From positions 1-64,000 of the forward strand of contig CAZELU010000004.1 in the NCBI GenBank assembly GCA_964513215.1: a DNA stretch of 64,000 bases. Reading direction: 5' to 3'. Origin of the DNA: Casp-actino8 sp964513215. Lineage in GTDB: Bacteria > Actinomycetota > Acidimicrobiia > Acidimicrobiales > Ilumatobacteraceae. Below, one piece after another: positions 52,992-63,345 of the stretch (position 1 is its first letter; each line of letters begins with the position of its first letter). The notes below the pieces were generated by a model that was not told the DNA's origin, ran no database searches, and worked only from the letters and a program-made list of their open reading frames with translations. Made by a program: the position numbers and the translations under genes.

Positions 52992-53789
52992 ATGTCACGT
53001 CTCTCGGGAAAAGTCGCTCTGGTCACCGGTGCGGCGTCAGGAATCGGTCTGGCCACCACACGTCGACTGCTCGACGATGGCGCCTTGGTGGTAGCGGGCG
53101 ACATCGACGAAGCCGGCTTGGCGGCCATCTCGCCCAAGACCTCGTCCGAAAAGTTGGTCACGGCCCGGTGCGACGTCACGCAAGAGATCGACGTCGAGAA
53201 CCTGGCTTCCCTCGCGGTCTCGCATTTCGGTGGCCTCGACATCGCGATCGCCAACGCGGGAGCCGGCGGCTACGCACTTCTCACCGAACATCCCCTCGGT
53301 GAATGGCAACGCATCATCGACCTCTGTCTGACCGGCGTGTTCCTCACCGTGAAACACAGCGGCGCGGTCATGCGCGACAACGGCTCCATCGTCACGGTGG
53401 CTTCGCTCAACGCCATCCAGCCCAGCCGCGGCATGGCCGCGTACTGCACCGCCAAGGCCGGCGTGGCCATGCTCTCGCGAGTCGCAGCAATGGAACTGGG
53501 GCCGCGTGGCATCCGCGTCAACACCGTGGCCCCGGGTCTGGTACAGACGAATGCCACCGGAACCTTCTTCGCCATCCCCCCGATCGTCGACGAGTTCGCC
53601 GAGAACGCTCCGCTCGGGCGTTACGCGTCACCCGACGAAATCGCCTCGGTGATCGCGTTCCTCGCGAGCGACGATTCGTCGTACATGAGCGCTTCGTTCT
53701 TGTCGATCGACGGTGGCGGCAACACCGGTCGTTATCCGAATCTGCCGGCGATCTTCGAGCAGATCGGGCTTCAGTCGCCTTCGACCTGA
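52992..53789 (+). CDS. Short-chain dehydrogenase/reductase
   Basis: 265 residues, ATG start 9 bp after the menE stop. Cofactor loop TGAASGIGLAT, ANAGAGG, catalytic Ser in TVASLNA and Tyr/Lys in YCTAKAGV; VNTVAPGLVQT and FLSIDGGGNTGR at the end. Classical SDR of unknown substrate. The 3' end overlaps the CNNM gene by 19 bp on the other strand. Confidence 0.88.
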   Translation: MSRLSGKVALVTGAASGIGLATTRRLLDDGALVVAGDIDEAGLAAISPKTSSEKLVTARCDVTQEIDVENLASLAVSHFGGLDIAIANAGAGGYALLTEHPLGEWQRIIDLCLTGVFLTVKHSGAVMRDNGSIVTVASLNAIQPSRGMAAYCTAKAGVAMLSRVAAMELGPRGIRVNTVAPGLVQTNATGTFFAIPPIVDEFAENAPLGRYASPDEIASVIAFLASDDSSYMSASFLSIDGGGNTGRYPNLPAIFEQIGLQSPST

Positions 53790-55057
53790 GCCTCGATCAG
53801 AGAAACGCGAACCTTTCGGATTCGGCGTCCTTCCAACTCCGACACGGTGAAGCGCCAGCCTTCGAAGTCGACGTGTTCGCCGACCACCGGCACGTGCTCG
53901 AGTGTTCCGAAGATGAATCCACCGATCGAGTCCCACTCCTCGTCAGGAATGCTGGTGGAGAGGCGATCGTTCACGTCACCGACGCTCGTGGCCCCGTCGA
54001 CCATGAAATCGCCGTTGGGTAGTGCCGTGATGTCGACGTCTTCGTCGTCGTACTCGTCGGCGATCTCTCCCACGAGTTCTTCGAGGCAGTCTTCGAGCGT
54101 GATGAGCCCGGTGATCGAGCCGTACTCGTCGGCCACGACCGCCAAATGAAATTTGTTGGCTTGCATCTCGCGCATGAGCTTCGAGACGGGTTTGTTCTCG
54201 GGAACCACCACGACTCGGCGCATCTGAGCCGACACCGGGTTGGATCCCCCGCTCGATCGCTCGAGACGCACGAGATCCTTCATGAAGGCGATACCGATCA
54301 CGTCGTCGTCATCGTTGATGACCGGCAGACGAGAGAAGCCGTGTTCGATCGACACACCGATCGCAGCATCGATCGTGGTCGACTGATGGACCGTCACCAT
54401 GTCGGGTAGTGGGACCATGATTTCACGGGCCACCGTGTCCCCGAATTCGATCACCGACTCGATGAGATCGCGCTCATGTTTTTCGATCACCTCTTCGATG
54501 GCGGCCGCCTCGACGACGCCCAGGAACTCCTGCTCCTTCACGAACGGTCCTTCTTCGAGCCCCTTGCCCTTCACAATGACGTTGGTGAGGCGAATGAGTC
54601 CGCGTGAGATGAGACGAAGGGGTGGGAACCGAACGAGCACGCGGATGCCGCGGGCCGACATGAGCGCCGCGCGCTCCGAGAACAAAACGGCGTAGGTCTT
54701 GGGCACCGCTTCGGCCAACACGAAGAACACGAGCACATTGGCAACCACACCGACTGCGACACCCACCGGACCGAAGGCCCGGGACGTGATCACACCGGTG
54801 AGCGTGGCCTGAACCGTCTGACAGATGTTCACGGTGAGGAGCAGCGGATTGACCCATTTCTCCGGTTCTTCGATGAGATCGATGAGTGCGCGACCCTGAC
54901 GAGGGCGTCTCTCGGCCAGTGCGGCCGCCTTGGGCTTGGTCATGCGCGACAGACCCATCTCGGCCACGGCCAAGAAGATCAAAACGAAGAGAAGCAGTAT
55001 CACCACGAGCAGAAGCAGCCAGTCGAGGCTGGTGAAGGCGGCGATGAGTCCGGTCAC
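53771..55057 (-). CDS. CNNM/CorC-type membrane transporter with CBS pair (hemolysin-C family)
   Basis: 428 residues, GTG start overlapping ybeY by 4 bp. N-terminal DUF21/CNNM domain with hydrophobic segments (LLLLVVILLLFVLIFLAVAEMGLSR at the start), then a CBS pair (MVPLPDMVTVHQSTTIDAAI; GLITLEDCLEELVGEI), an acidic DEYDDEDVD stretch and a CorC_HlyC domain. Thought to act in Mg2+/Co2+ efflux or ion homeostasis. The order phoH-ybeY-CNNM is conserved in many bacteria. Confidence 0.9.
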   Translation of the reverse strand: MTGLIAAFTSLDWLLLLVVILLLFVLIFLAVAEMGLSRMTKPKAAALAERRPRQGRALIDLIEEPEKWVNPLLLTVNICQTVQATLTGVITSRAFGPVGVAVGVVANVLVFFVLAEAVPKTYAVLFSERAALMSARGIRVLVRFPPLRLISRGLIRLTNVIVKGKGLEEGPFVKEQEFLGVVEAAAIEEVIEKHERDLIESVIEFGDTVAREIMVPLPDMVTVHQSTTIDAAIGVSIEHGFSRLPVINDDDDVIGIAFMKDLVRLERSSGGSNPVSAQMRRVVVVPENKPVSKLMREMQANKFHLAVVADEYGSITGLITLEDCLEELVGEIADEYDDEDVDITALPNGDFMVDGATSVGDVNDRLSTSIPDEEWDSIGGFIFGTLEHVPVVGEHVDFEGWRFTVSELEGRRIRKVRVSLIEAQVEGD

Positions 55058-55643
55058 GGCATGTCCTGTCGAAAGCGGCTCGGCACCGGGCCGTTCCAGT
55101 GAAGTTCGGTCAAAAGGGCGCGTTCACGCGCCCACATTCGGTTGCGCTCGTCGTCGGTGGCGTGATCCCAGCCGAGGACGTGCAAGATGCCGTGAACCAC
55201 GAGCAACGCGAATTCGTCATCGAGGTTTCCGGCGTGTGTATCGGCCTGACGAGCCGCCACTTCGGGACAGATCACGACGTCACCCAACAGGAGCGGAAGA
55301 TCGCCACGGTCGACCGGTGAACGATCAGGGGCACGCGAGCCGCCCGACGGACCGGCCACCACGTCGACGACCTCGCCGCCGTCGATCGGGAACGACAACA
55401 CGTCGGTCGAACCGTCAGCACCCATGTGTTCGCGGTTGAGTTCGGCCATGTCGGCCTCGGCGATGAAGAAGATGCTCAGCTCGGTTCCACCGCGCACTCC
55501 TTCGGCGGACAAAACCTTTCGCGCCAAGTCCTGCCAACGCGACACATCGACTGGCACGACGTCTTGTTCGTCGGCGCAGAACACCTCGGGGTCGACGTCA
55601 CCACCGATGCGCGTCTTGCGTCGGAATCGTGGCGGACCGAGAG

Positions 55644-55647
<4 letters not shown>
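55054..55647 (-). CDS. ybeY: Endoribonuclease YbeY
   Basis: rRNA maturation and quality-control metalloenzyme; 197 residues, GTG start overlapping the phoH stop. Zinc motif HGILHVLGWDH is intact; TDVLSFP and LGDVVICPEVA are family signatures. An N-terminal extension of about 30 residues precedes the usual start. Part of phoH-ybeY-CNNM. Confidence 0.95.
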
Positions 55648-56603
<956 letters not shown>

Positions 56604-56941
56604 CGTGGAGTGTCGGGCGTGGGCCCATGGCGGTCACGCTAGCCGACCGAACGGGGGCCGGCTACCACGACGGCTCGTCGACGCCGAGCCACGCCGAGCG
56701 GCTGACCGGACGGCCTCTTGCCCCCATGTGGACGTTGCGTCTACTCTCGGATCTAGCAGGACATCCGTCATCGAAGAGTTCGGTGCGGGGTCAGGCTGGC
56801 GGGAAAGCAAGGAGCGGGGGACTCGGAACCAACGATGGGAGCCAATAGGTGGGCTTCTTCGATCGTTTTTGATTCTTCGTACTGCGATCCAACGGGCGTG
56901 AGCCCTCAGCAGAACAACGAACACATCGGGAAAGGAATGCA
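56604..56941. promoter_or_regulatory. 338-bp gene-free region between phoH and the eCIS operon
   Basis: No coding frame with real codon structure is visible. It must contain the divergent promoters of phoH and of the sheath gene. I could not fix convincing -35/-10 boxes. The right half carries the long-range helix listed at 56770-56863. The sheath ribosome site (AAAGGA) lies at the right end. Confidence 0.55.
56770..56863 (+). ncRNA. Candidate structured leader of the eCIS operon
   Basis: ATCGAAGA (56770-56777) pairs perfectly with TCTTCGAT (56856-56863), enclosing about 78 nt rich in G tracts and GGAACCAA/GGGAGCCAA elements. A run of five Ts starts at 56866. The closing helix followed by a T-run 78 bp upstream of the sheath start would fit a riboswitch or attenuator. 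The class is not identified; some short elements resemble the c-di-AMP (ydaO) aptamer, but its full conserved core is not there. Confidence 0.3.
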
Positions 56942-58498
56942 GTGCCGTCTTATTTGACCCCAGGCGTGTACGTCGAAGAAGTCCCGTCAGGTCAGGCCAC
57001 GCTGTCAGCGGGTCTCACTGCGGTTGCTGCCTTCGTCGGATTCACCGCCGACTATCCGAAGGACGATCCGAGCGACCCCCAGGGTCTGAAGCCTCGCCTC
57101 GTCACGAGTTGGACGCAGTACGAGTCGCTGTACGGCGGCTTCACGCCGGGAGCGATGCTCCCCCACTCGGTCTACGGCTTCTTCAACAACGGTGGCGGCT
57201 TGGCCTACATCGTTCGCGTCGCTCACCGTGCTCCGTCCGACAAGCCGGGACAGCTCGCCCTGCCCGCTGTCGACCGCGCCCTCGGTCAGCCGCTCGAAAT
57301 CCAGAGCGTCGGCCCGGCCGACGGTCTCTCGGTCACCATCGAGCCCGGTTCGCCGGTCGATGAGAAAGAAGCTCCCAAGTTCAACCTCGTGGTGAACGAG
57401 GGCGGCAAGGAGATCGAGCGCTTCGATGACGTCTCGCTGGCCGATGTGGCCAAGACCGTGAGCGGCAAGTCGAAGCGAATCAAGGTCGAGTCGAAGGTCG
57501 ATCTGAAGTCGCTCGCCGACCTCTCGCTCGCCAACATCAAGACCGGCCTCTACTCCATCACTCCCGCACCGGCTGTTCCGGTCGAAGTGAAGTCCAAGCA
57601 CTTCGCAGGGAGCGAAACCGAGCGCACCGGCATCAACGGTCTCGTGATCGCCGACGAGGTCACCATGGTCATGGTGCCCGACTTGATCACCGCCGCCACC
57701 AAGGCCGACGGCTCGCTCGATCTCGGCATGTGGAAGGCCGTTCAGACGGCGCTCATCACTCACTGCGAGGGCCAGGCCAACCGCATGGCCATCCTCGACG
57801 CGCCTCCGGGCATGTCGCCGCAGCAGGTGAAGGAGTGGCGCTCGAACGTCGCCATGTACGACTCGGCTTTCGCCGCGTTCTACTACCCGTGGATCCGCGT
57901 CGACAATCCGGCCAGCACCGGTCCGGCCGACACCACCATCCTCGTTCCGCCCTCGGGTCACGTGGCCGGAATCTGGAGCCGTGTCGACGACACCCGTGGC
58001 GTCTGGAAGGCCCCGGCCAACGAGGTCGTCCGTGGCGTTCTCTCCACCGAGATCGACATCACCAAGGGCGAGCAGGCTCTGCTCAACCCGATCGGCATCA
58101 ACTGCATCCGTCCGTTCGGCACGCGCGGCATCCGCGTGTGGGGCGCTCGCACCCTCTCGTCGAACACAGACTGGACGTACATCAACGTCCGCCGTCTGTT
58201 CAACATGATCGAGACCGCGATCATGGAGGGAACGCAGTTCGCCGTGTTCGAGCCCAACGACCAGAAGCTCTGGGAAGGCCTCAAGCGCACCATCTCCGCA
58301 TTCCTTCGCGGTTTGTGGCGTGACGGTGCCCTCTTCGGCGCAACGGCCGAGCAGGCGTTCTTCGTCAAGTGCGACTCCGAGACCAACCCGCCCGATTCCA
58401 TCGATCAGGGCAAGGTCATCGTCGAAGTGGGCATCGCTCCGGTGAAGCCCGCCGAATTCGTCATCTTCCGAATCAGCCAGCTGCGTCAGGCAGCCTGA
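56942..58498 (+). CDS. Contractile tail sheath protein (eCIS)
   Basis: 518 residues, GTG start nine bases after AAAGGA. N-terminal YLTPGVYVEEVPSG is the hallmark of phage and eCIS sheaths; SLYGGFTPGAMLPHSVYGFFNNGG and the C-terminal sheath domain (PSGHVAGIWSRVDDTRGVWKAPAN, then NPIGINCIRPFGTRGIRVWGART and YINVRRLFNMIE, each split here as separate motifs) are clear. An inserted Lys-rich middle region (about 135-220) differs from minimal sheaths. Forms the outer cylinder whose contraction drives the tube. First gene of the operon. Confidence 0.96.
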   Translation: MPSYLTPGVYVEEVPSGQATLSAGLTAVAAFVGFTADYPKDDPSDPQGLKPRLVTSWTQYESLYGGFTPGAMLPHSVYGFFNNGGGLAYIVRVAHRAPSDKPGQLALPAVDRALGQPLEIQSVGPADGLSVTIEPGSPVDEKEAPKFNLVVNEGGKEIERFDDVSLADVAKTVSGKSKRIKVESKVDLKSLADLSLANIKTGLYSITPAPAVPVEVKSKHFAGSETERTGINGLVIADEVTMVMVPDLITAATKADGSLDLGMWKAVQTALITHCEGQANRMAILDAPPGMSPQQVKEWRSNVAMYDSAFAAFYYPWIRVDNPASTGPADTTILVPPSGHVAGIWSRVDDTRGVWKAPANEVVRGVLSTEIDITKGEQALLNPIGINCIRPFGTRGIRVWGARTLSSNTDWTYINVRRLFNMIETAIMEGTQFAVFEPNDQKLWEGLKRTISAFLRGLWRDGALFGATAEQAFFVKCDSETNPPDSIDQGKVIVEVGIAPVKPAEFVIFRISQLRQAA

Positions 58499-58518
58499 CC
58501 CCGAAAGGACCATGAACC

Positions 58519-58952
58519 ATGGCAAACGATCATGATCTCGAATTTCTCGGATCTCAGTTCGCCCTCGAACTCGAGGGTGTCGAGCTGGCCCGCTTCACTG
58601 GCTGCAGCGGTCTGAGCTACACGACTGAGGTCGTCGAGTACCAGGACACCGTCGGCGGAAAGATCGTGATCCGGAAGCGTCCGGGTCGCACCAAGTACGA
58701 CGACATCGTGTTGAAGCGCGGCCTCTCGGCCGACAGCGCGATCATCGACTGGCACCAGAAGGTGCTCGAAGGGACCGTCGAGCGAACCAACGGCTCGATC
58801 GTCATCTACGACGCCGCCGGTGAAGAAGTCGGCCGCTGGAACTTCGAGAACGGCTGGCCCTCCAAGTGGAGCGCCTCCGACCTCGATGCCGGCACCGACG
58901 ATGTGATGATCGAAGAATTGACCATCAGCCACGAAGGACTCTTCAAGGCCTG

Positions 58953-58953
<1 letters not shown>
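58519..58953 (+). CDS. Tail tube protein 1 (gp19/Afp1-like)
   Basis: 144 residues, ATG 58519 behind AAAGGA. Tube-family features: FALELEGVELARFTGCSGL, VVEYQDTVGGK, RKRPGRTKYDDIVLKRGLS, IDWHQKVLEGTVERTNGSI and WNFENGWPSKWS. Forms the inner tube of the injection device. Directly after the sheath, with its TGA overlapping the next ATG by one base. Confidence 0.95.
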
Positions 58954-59488
<535 letters not shown>

Positions 59489-59489
<1 letters not shown>

Positions 59490-59665
59490 TGGAGCTCTAC
59501 CCAGAGGATGCTCTGTGGGACGAGGTCGTGTACCTCGCGTACCACATCCACTGGGATCTCGACCGCCTGCTCGACTTGCAGCACGCCGACCGGGTGAACC
59601 TCGTCGAACGAGTGGCTTCACTCAATCGACGTGCACTCGACGAAGCCAAGAAGTTGCTCGCCTAG
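59489..59665 (+). CDS. 58-residue eCIS-associated protein (DUF6760-like)
   Basis: Starts at ATG 59489, which shares one base with the preceding stop, and ends at TAG 59665. Reads MELYPEDALWDEVVYLAYHI at the start, then HWDLDRLLDLQHADRVNLVER. The YPED-L-EE-YLAYH-HW pattern is that of very small proteins regularly found between tail assembly and second tube genes in actinobacterial and other eCIS loci. Function unknown; predicted all-helical. Family name given from memory, not a search. Confidence 0.75.
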
Positions 59666-59686
59666 ACCCCGGTCAGGAAATGAGCG

Positions 59687-60385
59687 ATGGCGAAATTCGA
59701 TTCCTTCTACGCAGCGAACCCCACGTCGGCGACTTTCGTCGTCGAAGTTGACGGTCGCCCACTCGGTCAGTTCCGCGAGGCATCCGGCCTCTCCGTGACG
59801 GTCGAGGTGGAAGAGGTCGTCGAGGGTGGACAGAACTTCCACACGCACAAACTCCCGGGGCGCTTCACTTTCACCAATGTGACCTTGCGCCGCGGACTCA
59901 CCGAAGACAACGGCCTGATCGCCTGGATCGACGAAGTCACCGCCGGTGGTTTCGAGAAGAAGGGCAAGAAACTCAAGCGCAACACCGTGGCGATCATTCT
60001 CATGAGTGCCGACGGCAAGCGTTTGCGGACGTGGACGCTGCAAGAAGCCTTCCCCGTGTCGTGGAAGGGCCCCGACTTCTCGCTCGCCAGCGATGACTTC
60101 CTGGTCGAAGAGGTGGAGATCGCCCACCACGGATTCACCGTCGCCAACGGCAAGGCGCCGACGGGCAAGAAGCCGTCGAAGAAAGGCAAGAAGCCCAAGA
60201 GGCCTCAGACGACCAAGAACAAGTCGACCAAGCCCAAGAAGCCGGCGAAGAAGAAGGCGCCGGCCAAGAAGGCTCCCGCGAAGAAGGCGCCGGCCAAGAA
60301 GCCGGCCGCCAAGAAGCAGCCCGGCTACATGAAGTCGACTGCCTCGTCTCGGGCGAAGCAGAAGCCACCGGCGAAGAAGCGCTGA
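59687..60385 (+). CDS. Tail tube protein 2 (gp19/Afp5-like) with a lysine-rich histone-H1-like tail
   Basis: 232 residues, ATG 59687. Residues 1-155 are a tube-like domain: ATFVVEVDGRPLGQFREASGL, VVEGGQNFHTHKLPGRFTF, LRRGLTEDNGLIAWIDEV and WTLQEAFPVSWKGPDFS. Residues 156-232 contain no Asp or Glu and are built of repeats such as KKAPAKKAPAKK. Second tube genes in eCIS usually make the ring connecting tube and baseplate; the tail is an unusual addition. Confidence 0.9.
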   Translation: MAKFDSFYAANPTSATFVVEVDGRPLGQFREASGLSVTVEVEEVVEGGQNFHTHKLPGRFTFTNVTLRRGLTEDNGLIAWIDEVTAGGFEKKGKKLKRNTVAIILMSADGKRLRTWTLQEAFPVSWKGPDFSLASDDFLVEEVEIAHHGFTVANGKAPTGKKPSKKGKKPKRPQTTKNKSTKPKKPAKKKAPAKKAPAKKAPAKKPAAKKQPGYMKSTASSRAKQKPPAKKR

Positions 60386-60388
60386 CCC

Positions 60389-62688
60389 ATGACCGACGAC
60401 ACCACCTCTTCCTCCCTACCGCTGCGCCGCATCACGCGATCGGCTCGCATCGTGTCGTCGTCACACCTGACGACGCGCCCGCGCATCGGTCGCCTCGCGT
60501 CGAGCACTCAGATGCTCGCCAACAGCCTTGGTCGACCGTCCACAGTTCGCCGTTCGATCAGCGAAGCGGCTCCGGTGAAGTATCCGTCGTGGTTGTTGCC
60601 TTCCATGGCCGGACGCACCGACGGTCTCGACCAATGGCGCGATCGTGACCTCATTGCAATTCGTCGGGCGCGCAGCAAGAACCGAGTGGTTCGACAAGTC
60701 CCGCCGCGGGGTCTCCCGATGGCCTCTCATGCTCGAGGTCGCGGCCGTTTGGGCGAACAAGTCGCGCCGTCATCGATCGCGCGCCGACTGCAACCGGTGC
60801 GACGTACACCGACACCCAACGACGCCCATGCGAGTAACACCCAGTTCTCCGCCGTGCGTCCGGCGACGCCTCGACCACCACGCGCCCGCCGACTCGCCTT
60901 GCCTCCAGGCAAGTCGGGCGATCGCGAGGGTCCAGCCGGTCCACGCGGTTCACTGGCATTCGGACGTCATGCCTCGTTGCCATTAGTGGCGACGGCTCGT
61001 CGTGCCGCCTCCGAAAGCGCCGAGCCTCGCTCGTTCTCGGCTCCGATGCCCCGCATCACCGAGACCCGGCGTCGTCGTGGCACGTCGTCGCAGCGCCGCA
61101 ACGAGAGTCGGGCCACGCGTCGTCGCAACAACCCGACCCAGAGCGACAAGTCGGCGTCACGCCCCAACAGCACCGGTGAGATTTCATCGTTGCGTCGCGA
61201 ACGCCCCGAGTGGACGAGTTTTTCCAACGCCTCGAGCACTGAAACCTCAACCGCTGCCGCCGGTCGCGAAAGCAACCGAACGACGAGTGACCGAACCGCA
61301 AGTGATCGAACCGCGAGTGACCGAACAACGAACGAAGTGTCGACGACGTCCTCCACCGTGGCGCCGAGGACGTTCGCGGCAACGACACCCCGGGTAACAA
61401 CACCCGATCAGTCGACGCGAACAGCGGTGACCGCGCGTCGCTCTCGATCGAACGATCGTCGCTCGGGACTGGTCCGCCGGAGCACCGCCCGTCCAGTTCA
61501 GTCCTTCACCCCGGGCTGGCGGCGAGTCGCCGGCGTACCCGAAACGACGTTGCCGACTCATGACGAGTCTCTGCGCCGTTCATCGGCGCGGGAGTCGACC
61601 CTCGCCGAACGAGTTGCTCAACTCGCCGATCCGTCCAACACACCGCGCACGGCTCCGGGCGCGCTGGTGAGGCGGTCACCCGTCGCCGGTTCGATGTTCT
61701 CGCTGGCCGCCGCCGTGGCCTCGGCGCAGACGGCGAACTCACGAACGGCATCGAACACAAGCGCACCAACGGCATCCCCGTCACCGGAGAAGCGGACGGC
61801 CGAAAATCTTCGTCGATCGAGTGTCGGCACTTCATGGAGATCGACCCTGCCGTCAACACCCGCAGCGTCAACACGTGCGCCGGCAACACGTGCGTCGTCA
61901 ACTTCGTCAACGCATGCGTCAGGCACACTTTCCCCGCGAGCGACAGCGGCACCACTGTGGCGCCGAGCGCAACAGAACATGGACGTCGAATCAGCCGCGA
62001 CGGCGCGCCGCAGCCTGAGCCCCGCGTCACGAACGTCGATTGCATCCTTTGGAACGCGTCCCGGCGACGTGGCCCGGCGCCGAGAACTGGCCTCGACGTC
62101 AGCGGCCCGTCGGCCCGAGTTGCGTCGTCAAACTGCCGCACTCGGAGCCCGTCGCTCCCCCAGCATCGATCGTCTCCTCGACTCGGCCTCACCCATCCGA
62201 CGTTCGGCACTCGTCGTCGCGCCGGGCGGTAATGCATCGTCGCCGTTCATCGGCTCCCTCGCGCGAGCAGTGGCACGACGTCAGCAGACGGCCGACGNNN
62301 NNNNNNNNNNNNNNNNNNNNNNNNNNNNNNNNNNNNNNNNNNNNNNNNNNNNNNNNNNNNNNNNNNNNNNNNNNNNNNNNNNNNNNNNNNNNNNNNNTCA
62401 TCTCCCGTGCGTCGTTCACCGAGCGGAGCCACTCGCTCGGCGTCGACATCGGGCTCCACGTCGAGTTCGGCGGTCATCCGCCGCTCGAATTCGGGCCTGG
62501 CTTCGATCGCTCCCGGCCCGATCGCAATCGTCGGAACCGTTTCTGGCGGCAGCGACTCGACCGAATCTTCCTCGGGCGGTGTGACCACGAGTCAACTTCT
62601 CGACCTCATCGACTGGATCAACCGCGTTGTCGATGAACGTCTACGTCTCGAAATGGAACGACGCGGCATGACCGGAGGTAGGTGGTAG
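60389..62688 (+). CDS. Very large Ser/Arg/Thr/Ala-rich low-complexity eCIS protein, interrupted by an assembly gap
   Basis: ATG 60389 directly follows tube 2. At least 636 codons before the gap are Ser/Arg/Thr/Ala/Pro-rich and almost free of Lys (5) and of long hydrophobic segments. One more ordered patch (about residues 57-95: YPSWLLPSMAGRTDGLDQWRD) is near the start. After the gap the matching composition continues in another frame (from 62398) and ends with a helix, LLDLIDWINRVVDERLRLEME, and TAG 62688. The frame change is best explained by unknown gap length. No function recognised; the short terminal helix recurs in eCIS proteins at this position. Confidence 0.7.
61285..61329 (+). repeat. 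Three 15-bp tandem repeats encoding SDRTA units
   Basis: Three consecutive 15-bp units (61285-61299, 61300-61314, 61315-61329), consensus GAGTGACCGAACCGC with a few changes, encode repeated Ser-Asp-Arg-Thr-Ala units inside the Ser/Arg-rich protein. They suggest growth of the low-complexity region by local duplication. Confidence 0.8.
62298..62397. other. Assembly gap of exactly 100 N
   Basis: One hundred unknown bases, the conventional size for a gap of unknown length between contigs. The gap lies inside the Ser/Arg-rich coding region, probably because the repetitive sequence could not be assembled. Reading frames on the two sides should not be joined by the literal length. Confidence 0.98.
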
Positions 62689-62690
62689 CG

Positions 62691-63344
62691 ATGGCTATTC
62701 AGAAGGCGTATCTGATGACCGAAACCAAGAAGAAAATCGAGTTCATGTTCAACCCACAGGACCTCGAGTTCTCCAAGACGACGTCATGGAAGTCGAACGA
62801 CACGCCGGGAAGCAACGCCCCCCAACTCCAGTTCGACAGCGGCGGATCGGTCGAGTTCTCGATCACCGCTCTTTTCGACTCGACGGCCAACGGAAAGCCG
62901 GTCACCAAGATCACCGACGAGCTGTACAAGTTGACGGTCACCGACAAGAGCATCAAAGGCACCAAGGAGGACCGCAACATGACGCGGCCTCCCTGGGTGC
63001 AATTCCACTGGGGCAAGATGCGTTCGTTCAAAGCGGTCGTCACGAAACTCGACTTGAAGTTCACGTACTTCACGGCCGACGGCACTCCCCTGCGCGCCTC
63101 GGCGTCCATGTCATTCCGCCAGTACACCGACGAGAAGAACCTGGCCCCACAGAACCCCACGTCGGGGACCCCAAATCCGGGTCAGATTCGCCGCGTCGAG
63201 TCGGGTCAGTACCTCGACACCATTGCCGATGACATTTACGGCGATCCCGGCCGATGGAGACTCATCGCCGAAGCCAACGACATCGACGATCCGCTCGACC
63301 TCCCTCCGGGCCGTCGCGTCGTGATCCCAGAGTTGGAAGGCTGA
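62691..63344 (+). CDS. LysM-domain baseplate/tube-initiator protein (Afp7-like)
   Basis: 217 residues from ATG 62691, behind GGAGGT/AGGTGG. The N-terminal tail domain carries MTETKKKIEFMFNPQDLEFSK-type start (shown in parts: KKIEFMFNPQDLEFSKTTSW), FSITALFDSTANGKPV and RPPWVQFHWGKMRSFKAVV. A C-terminal LysM (about 165-217) shows RRVESGQYLDTIADDIYGD and LIAEANDIDDPLDLPPGRRV. In eCIS and phages this protein links the tube to the spike hub. Confidence 0.93.
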   Translation: MAIQKAYLMTETKKKIEFMFNPQDLEFSKTTSWKSNDTPGSNAPQLQFDSGGSVEFSITALFDSTANGKPVTKITDELYKLTVTDKSIKGTKEDRNMTRPPWVQFHWGKMRSFKAVVTKLDLKFTYFTADGTPLRASASMSFRQYTDEKNLAPQNPTSGTPNPGQIRRVESGQYLDTIADDIYGDPGRWRLIAEANDIDDPLDLPPGRRVVIPELEG

Positions 63345-63345
63345 C

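Noticed and set aside
56864..56870. Intrinsic terminator at the T-run before the sheath gene
   Set aside because: The closing helix spans about 94 nt, too long for a simple terminator hairpin, and no compact stem-loop sits directly before the Ts.
56770..56941. c-di-AMP (ydaO) riboswitch
   Set aside because: Short elements such as GCGGGGGAC and AGGTGGGC resemble it, but the full conserved core in the right order is missing; kept only as an unclassified leader candidate.
57005..58525. 506-codon minus-strand open frame opposite the sheath gene
   Set aside because: Shadow of the sheath gene; Asp/Val/His-rich with no motif, and no ribosome site.
60389..62688. CRISPR array or large satellite repeat in the Ser/Arg-rich region
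   Set aside because: Apart from three 15-bp units at 61285-61329 the repetition is at amino-acid level with varied codons; no direct repeats with spacers.
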